In this document: positions 60,845 through 64,000 of the stretch, in pieces | Position numbering within the stretch: the first letter of the stretch is position 1 | Layout of the letters: every line of letters starts with the position of its first letter | Assembly: GCA_050874665.1 (NCBI GenBank) | Contig: JBNMLC010000001.1 | Location: forward strand, 1-64,000 | DNA: 64,000 nucleotides | From: RUG11237 sp050874665 | GTDB lineage: Bacteria; Bacillota; Clostridia; Lachnospirales; Lachnospiraceae | Reading direction: 5' to 3' | The notes under the pieces: generated by a model | Told to the model about the DNA's origin: nothing | Databases searched by the model: none | The model's input: the letters and a program-made list of their open reading frames with translations, nothing else | Position numbers and translations under genes: made by a program

Positions 60845-61998
60845 TATCTCTGAATATGATCTTTTACTGCCTTGCTTACAACTTCTGCAACGCGTGGGTC
60901 AAATGCTTCCGGCATAATATTTTCATCATTCAATTCTTCCTCCGGCACTAAACCTGCGATGGCATATGCAGCCGCAAGTTTCATTTCTTCGGTGATCTGA
61001 GTTGCACGACCTTCCAAAGCTCCTTTGAAAATACCAGGGAAGGCAACCACGTTATTGACCTGATTTGGAAAATCAGAACGTCCGGTACCAATCACTCTTG
61101 CACCGGCAGCTTTTGCAACATCCGGCATAATTTCCGGAACCGGATTAGCCATTGCAAAGAGAATGGAATCTTTGTTCATAGAAGCTACCATTTCAGCACT
61201 TACAATTCCGGGAGCAGAAACTCCGATAAAAATGTCTGCACCTTTTAAGGCGTCTGCAAGGTTTCCGGTTTCCTGATTTGGATTTGTCTGTTTGCTCATT
61301 TCTTCCTGCATCCAGTTTAAATCAGGTGTTTTTTTATTTATAATACCGACCTTATCACACATGATTACATTGATAAATCCATAACGAAGCAACAGCTTTG
61401 TAATAGCTACACCGGCACTTCCGGCACCGTTAACGACTACTTTACAATCTTCCTTTTTCTTTCCCGTTACCTTTAAAGCGTTGATAATGCCTGCTAAAAC
61501 TACGATGGCAGTGCCGTGCTGGTCATCATGGAATACAGGAATGTCAAGTAACTTCTTTAATCTTTCTTCAATTTCAAAGCAGCGAGGTGCTGAAATATCT
61601 TCCAGATTAATTCCGCCAAAGGCAGGTGCAATATTTACTACAGTTTTAATAATTTCTTCGGTGTCCTGTGTGGCAAGACAGATAGGGAAAGCATTCACAC
61701 CGCCAAATTCTTTAAATAAGACAGCCTTTCCTTCCATAACCGGCATGGCAGCTTCTGCACCGATATTTCCGAGTCCCAGTACAGCACTTCCATCAGATAC
61801 AACTGCAACTGTGTTAGATTTGATTGTATATTTATAAGCAGCTTCTTTGTCCTTAGCGATTACTTTACAAGGTTCTGCAACCCCCGGAGTATAGGCAAGG
61901 GATAAATCTTCTCTTGAATTCACTTTAGACTTTGCTGTAGTTTCAATTTTTCCGTTCCATTGTTCATGAAGCATAAGAGCTTTTTCGTTCGTTGTCAT
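60844..61998 (-). CDS. NAD(P)-dependent malic enzyme
   Basis: The 384-aa enzyme decarboxylates malate to pyruvate. Visible are AYTPGVAEPC (~38) with the catalytic Tyr, the Lys in GKAVLFKEFGG, metal ligands in DDQHGTA (~155), and the nucleotide motif VVNGAGSAGVAITKLL (~183). It is the short bacterial form without a phosphotransacetylase tail. I chose ATG 61998, 5 bp after AGGTGA; GTG 62007 overlaps that RBS. Confidence 0.93.
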   Translation of the reverse strand: MTTNEKALMLHEQWNGKIETTAKSKVNSREDLSLAYTPGVAEPCKVIAKDKEAAYKYTIKSNTVAVVSDGSAVLGLGNIGAEAAMPVMEGKAVLFKEFGGVNAFPICLATQDTEEIIKTVVNIAPAFGGINLEDISAPRCFEIEERLKKLLDIPVFHDDQHGTAIVVLAGIINALKVTGKKKEDCKVVVNGAGSAGVAITKLLLRYGFINVIMCDKVGIINKKTPDLNWMQEEMSKQTNPNQETGNLADALKGADIFIGVSAPGIVSAEMVASMNKDSILFAMANPVPEIMPDVAKAAGARVIGTGRSDFPNQVNNVVAFPGIFKGALEGRATQITEEMKLAAAYAIAGLVPEEELNDENIMPEAFDPRVAEVVSKAVKDHIQR

Positions 61999-62109
61999 TT
62001 TCTTCACCTTTCGTTGCTAGAATTTAATCGAAAATCTGTTTTCAATCTACTGATAAGTATAGCACAAAGAAAATATAGGGGCAATATGGAAAGAAATCAA
62101 AATTAGGCT

Positions 62110-62138
62110 TTGTGTTATTTCAAAAAGTGTGGTATACT
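62110..62138 (+). promoter_or_regulatory. Promoter of rho
   Basis: TTGTGT (62110-62115) and TATACT (62133-62138) are spaced 17 bp. The leader of about 140 nt to the ATG shows no strong hairpin; it could hold autoregulatory Rho sites. Confidence 0.6.
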
Positions 62139-62286
62139 GTAAGAAACGTAAAATTCTAATTATCGTGCATCGTTTCTGATGACCTGTCCCAGAGGAGCAA
62201 GTGCACAACCAAATACGAATTAAAATGTCAGAAATTTAACGTTCTGATTCACCAAAGTTAGGAGATTTAAAGGAGTAAGTATAAGT

Positions 62287-63672
62287 ATGAGAGAAAAATA
62301 TGAATCATTATCATTGGCTACCTTAAAGGAATTAGCTAAGACAAGGGGGATAAAAGGAGTATCTACTATGAAAAAGTCAGAAGTAGTAGAAGCAATGTTA
62401 GAAGAAGACAAAAAAACAGAGGCAAAGACGCTAAAGGCGGCAAAGCAGGAGGAAACAGCAAAATCAACAGAGGAAAAACCTCGCAAGTCACAACAGAAAA
62501 TGGGAGAAGTCATCGAAGATGCTAATGAGCTGGAAAAATTAGATAGCGGTCATACGGTAAAAGGAATTTTAGAGGTACTTCAGGATGGATATGGATTTAT
62601 TCGTTCGGCATTGAATTATCTTCCGGGGGATCAGGATGTGTATGTGGCTCCGGCGCAGATTAGAAAGTTTGGTTTAAAGACCGGAGATATTATTGAAGGA
62701 AATACAAGAATTAAAACATCTTCAGAAAAGTTTAGTGCTCTATTGTATATTAAAACAATTAATGAGTTGAAAATCGAAGATGCCATGAAACGTTGTAATT
62801 TTGAAGATATGGTACCTATTTTCCCAGATGAAAGACTGCGTTTAGAAACTTCTTCCAGTGGGATATCTATGCGTATTATGGATATCTTATCCCCAATCGG
62901 TAAGGGGCAGCGTGGAATGATTGTTTCCCCGCCAAAAGCAGGTAAGACAAGCCTTTTAAAAGAAGTGGCAAAATCGATTACGCATAATAATCCGGATATG
63001 CATTTAATCATTCTTTTGATTGATGAACGTCCCGAAGAAGTTACGGATATAAAAGAAGATGTAGAAGGACCAAATGTAGAGGTAATTTATTCTACGTTTG
63101 ATGAATTGCCGGAGCATCATAAGAGAGTATCAGAAATGGTAATTGAAAGAGCAAAGCGTTTAGTAGAGCATAAAAAAGACGTAACAATTTTGTTGGACAG
63201 CATTACACGTTTATCCAGAGCTTATAACTTAGTAGTGCCTGCCAGCGGAAGAACTTTATCCGGTGGACTTGATCCAGCAGCGTTATATATGCCAAAGCGT
63301 ATTTTTGGTGCAGCCAGAAATATGCGTGGGGGCGGAAGCCTTACGATTTTAGCAACTGCACTGGTAGACACAGGCAGCCGCATGGACGATGTTATTTACG
63401 AAGAATTTAAGGGAACCGGTAATATGGAACTGGTATTAGACAGAAAGCTTTCCGAAAAGAGAATCTTCCCTGCAATTGATATTCCAAAGTCCAGTACCAG
63501 AAGAGAAGATTTGCTTTTAACGAAGGATGAACAGGAGGCTGTTTATATTATGCGTAAGGCGCTAAACGGCTTGCGCTCTGACGAAGCAGTAGAGTCCATC
63601 TTAAATCTTTTTGTAAAAACTAAAAATAATGAAGAATTTGTACAGATGGTAAAAAAGACAAAATTATTATAA
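62287..63672 (+). CDS. rho: Transcription termination factor Rho
   Basis: The 461-aa hexameric RNA helicase ends transcription at Rho-dependent sites. It has Rho_N (~1-45), a Lys/Glu-rich insert (~45-80), the RNA-binding cold-shock-like domain with GYGFIRS (~100), then the ATPase: Walker A SPPKAGKTS (~215), LLIDERPEEVTD (~242), LLDSITRLSRAYN (~302) and the Q/R-loop ARNMRGGGSLTILATAL. AAAGGAG lies rather far (11 bp) from the ATG. Confidence 0.97.
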   Translation: MREKYESLSLATLKELAKTRGIKGVSTMKKSEVVEAMLEEDKKTEAKTLKAAKQEETAKSTEEKPRKSQQKMGEVIEDANELEKLDSGHTVKGILEVLQDGYGFIRSALNYLPGDQDVYVAPAQIRKFGLKTGDIIEGNTRIKTSSEKFSALLYIKTINELKIEDAMKRCNFEDMVPIFPDERLRLETSSSGISMRIMDILSPIGKGQRGMIVSPPKAGKTSLLKEVAKSITHNNPDMHLIILLIDERPEEVTDIKEDVEGPNVEVIYSTFDELPEHHKRVSEMVIERAKRLVEHKKDVTILLDSITRLSRAYNLVVPASGRTLSGGLDPAALYMPKRIFGAARNMRGGGSLTILATALVDTGSRMDDVIYEEFKGTGNMELVLDRKLSEKRIFPAIDIPKSSTRREDLLLTKDEQEAVYIMRKALNGLRSDEAVESILNLFVKTKNNEEFVQMVKKTKLL

Positions 63673-63679
63673 AAAAAGC

Positions 63680-63708
63680 TTGCACTTTAGAAAAGCATAT
63701 GATATACT
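63680..63708 (+). promoter_or_regulatory. Promoter of rpmE
   Basis: TTGCAC (63680-63685) and TATACT (63703-63708) are spaced 17 bp. Confidence 0.7.
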
Positions 63709-63757
63709 TAGAAAGCTGTTTATGAGAAATAAAATCGACAAAATGTTGATTTAGTAA

Positions 63758-63786
63758 ATAGAAAGTCTGCGAAGCGTGCTTTCTAT
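63758..63786 (+). promoter_or_regulatory. Leader hairpin of rpmE
   Basis: ATAGAAAG pairs with CTTTCTAT around TCTGCGAAGCGTG. Ribosomal L31 genes in several phyla carry autoregulatory leaders, so this hairpin may bind L31; identity with a known leader family is not shown. Confidence 0.45.
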
Positions 63787-63821
63787 GGTAGCTATAAGAA
63801 ATTGGTAAAGAGGTGAAACGA

Positions 63822-64000
63822 ATGAGAGAAGGAATCCATCCAGAATATTATCAGGCAGAAGTTACTTGCAACTGTGGTAACACATTTGTTACTGGTTCTA
63901 CAAAGGAAAATATTCACGTTGAAATTTGTTCAAAATGCCATCCTTTCTATACAGGACAGCAGAAAGCTGCTAAGGCTCGTGGACGTATTGACCAGTTCAA
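63822..64000 (+). CDS. rpmE: Ribosomal protein L31 (3' end outside window)
   Basis: The first 59 codons are present. The start MREGIHPEYYQAEVTCNCGN matches bacterial L31, and the zinc-binding form is shown by CNC (~16-18) and CSKCHPFYTGQQ (~36-39). AGAGG lies 9 bp before the ATG. A paralog without Cys is often induced under zinc limitation; this is the Cys-bearing form. Confidence 0.95.
   Translation, partial: MREGIHPEYYQAEVTCNCGNTFVTGSTKENIHVEICSKCHPFYTGQQKAAKARGRIDQF

Overview
The window is from a low-GC Gram-positive anaerobe of the Clostridia, most likely a gut Lachnospiraceae. The indications are AGGAGG-type ribosome binding sites, an AT-rich coding style, large secreted starch-degrading and BspA-like surface proteins with Thr/Pro linkers, DUF4250 and DUF4364 proteins, and [4Fe-4S]/corrinoid biochemistry. 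I saw no rRNA, tRNA, CRISPR array, insertion sequence or phage gene. Names are by recognition of family motifs, not database search.

Region 1 (1-9.9 kb) is a starch/maltodextrin locus. It has the tail of one surface protein, a 1039-aa secreted GH13 alpha-amylase with the same C-terminal module, a maltodextrin ABC importer (lipoprotein plus two permeases, no ATPase), 4-alpha-glucanotransferase (malQ) and a LacI-type regulator. LacI/cre-like operator sequences lie just downstream of two of the promoters. Region 2 (9.9-21 kb) holds a membrane-anchored unknown, a CYTH protein, a DJ-1/PfpI protein, a heterodimeric ABC exporter and a 1547-aa surface protein with FMN-bind, GLUG and LRR_5 modules. 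Between the exporter and the surface protein lies what looks like an independent small RNA gene (15945-16118) with its own promoter, a C-rich hairpin loop and a strong terminator.

Region 3 (21-36.4 kb) is an amino-acid metabolism island. On the minus strand eight genes encode a class III aminotransferase, RidA, a multi-subunit flavin/Fe-S amino acid dehydrogenase and an Asp/Glu-racemase-like protein. A LysR gene is divergent. The plus strand then carries a polar amino acid ABC importer, an iron-type alcohol dehydrogenase, a cytidylate-kinase-like protein, a 2-hydroxyacid dehydrogenase with an altered Rossmann loop, a FadR-type GntR regulator and an AEC transporter. Together they look like uptake plus oxidative and reductive processing of one unidentified amino acid or amine.

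Region 4 (36.5-46.7 kb) has an aspartate aminotransferase of the PF12897 type, a DUF6323/DUF6179/ThrE-type exporter group, a second GntR regulator, ilvC, a DUF815 ATPase, an intracellular GH13 enzyme and a small membrane protein. Region 5 (46.7-64 kb) has an EAL phosphodiesterase, clpB with a CIRCE operator, a Fur-family regulator next to a zinc/manganese ABC importer, DUF4250, an unusual corrinoid-activator fusion, a polysaccharide deacetylase, rarA, DUF4364, a radical SAM protein, malic enzyme, rho and the start of rpmE.
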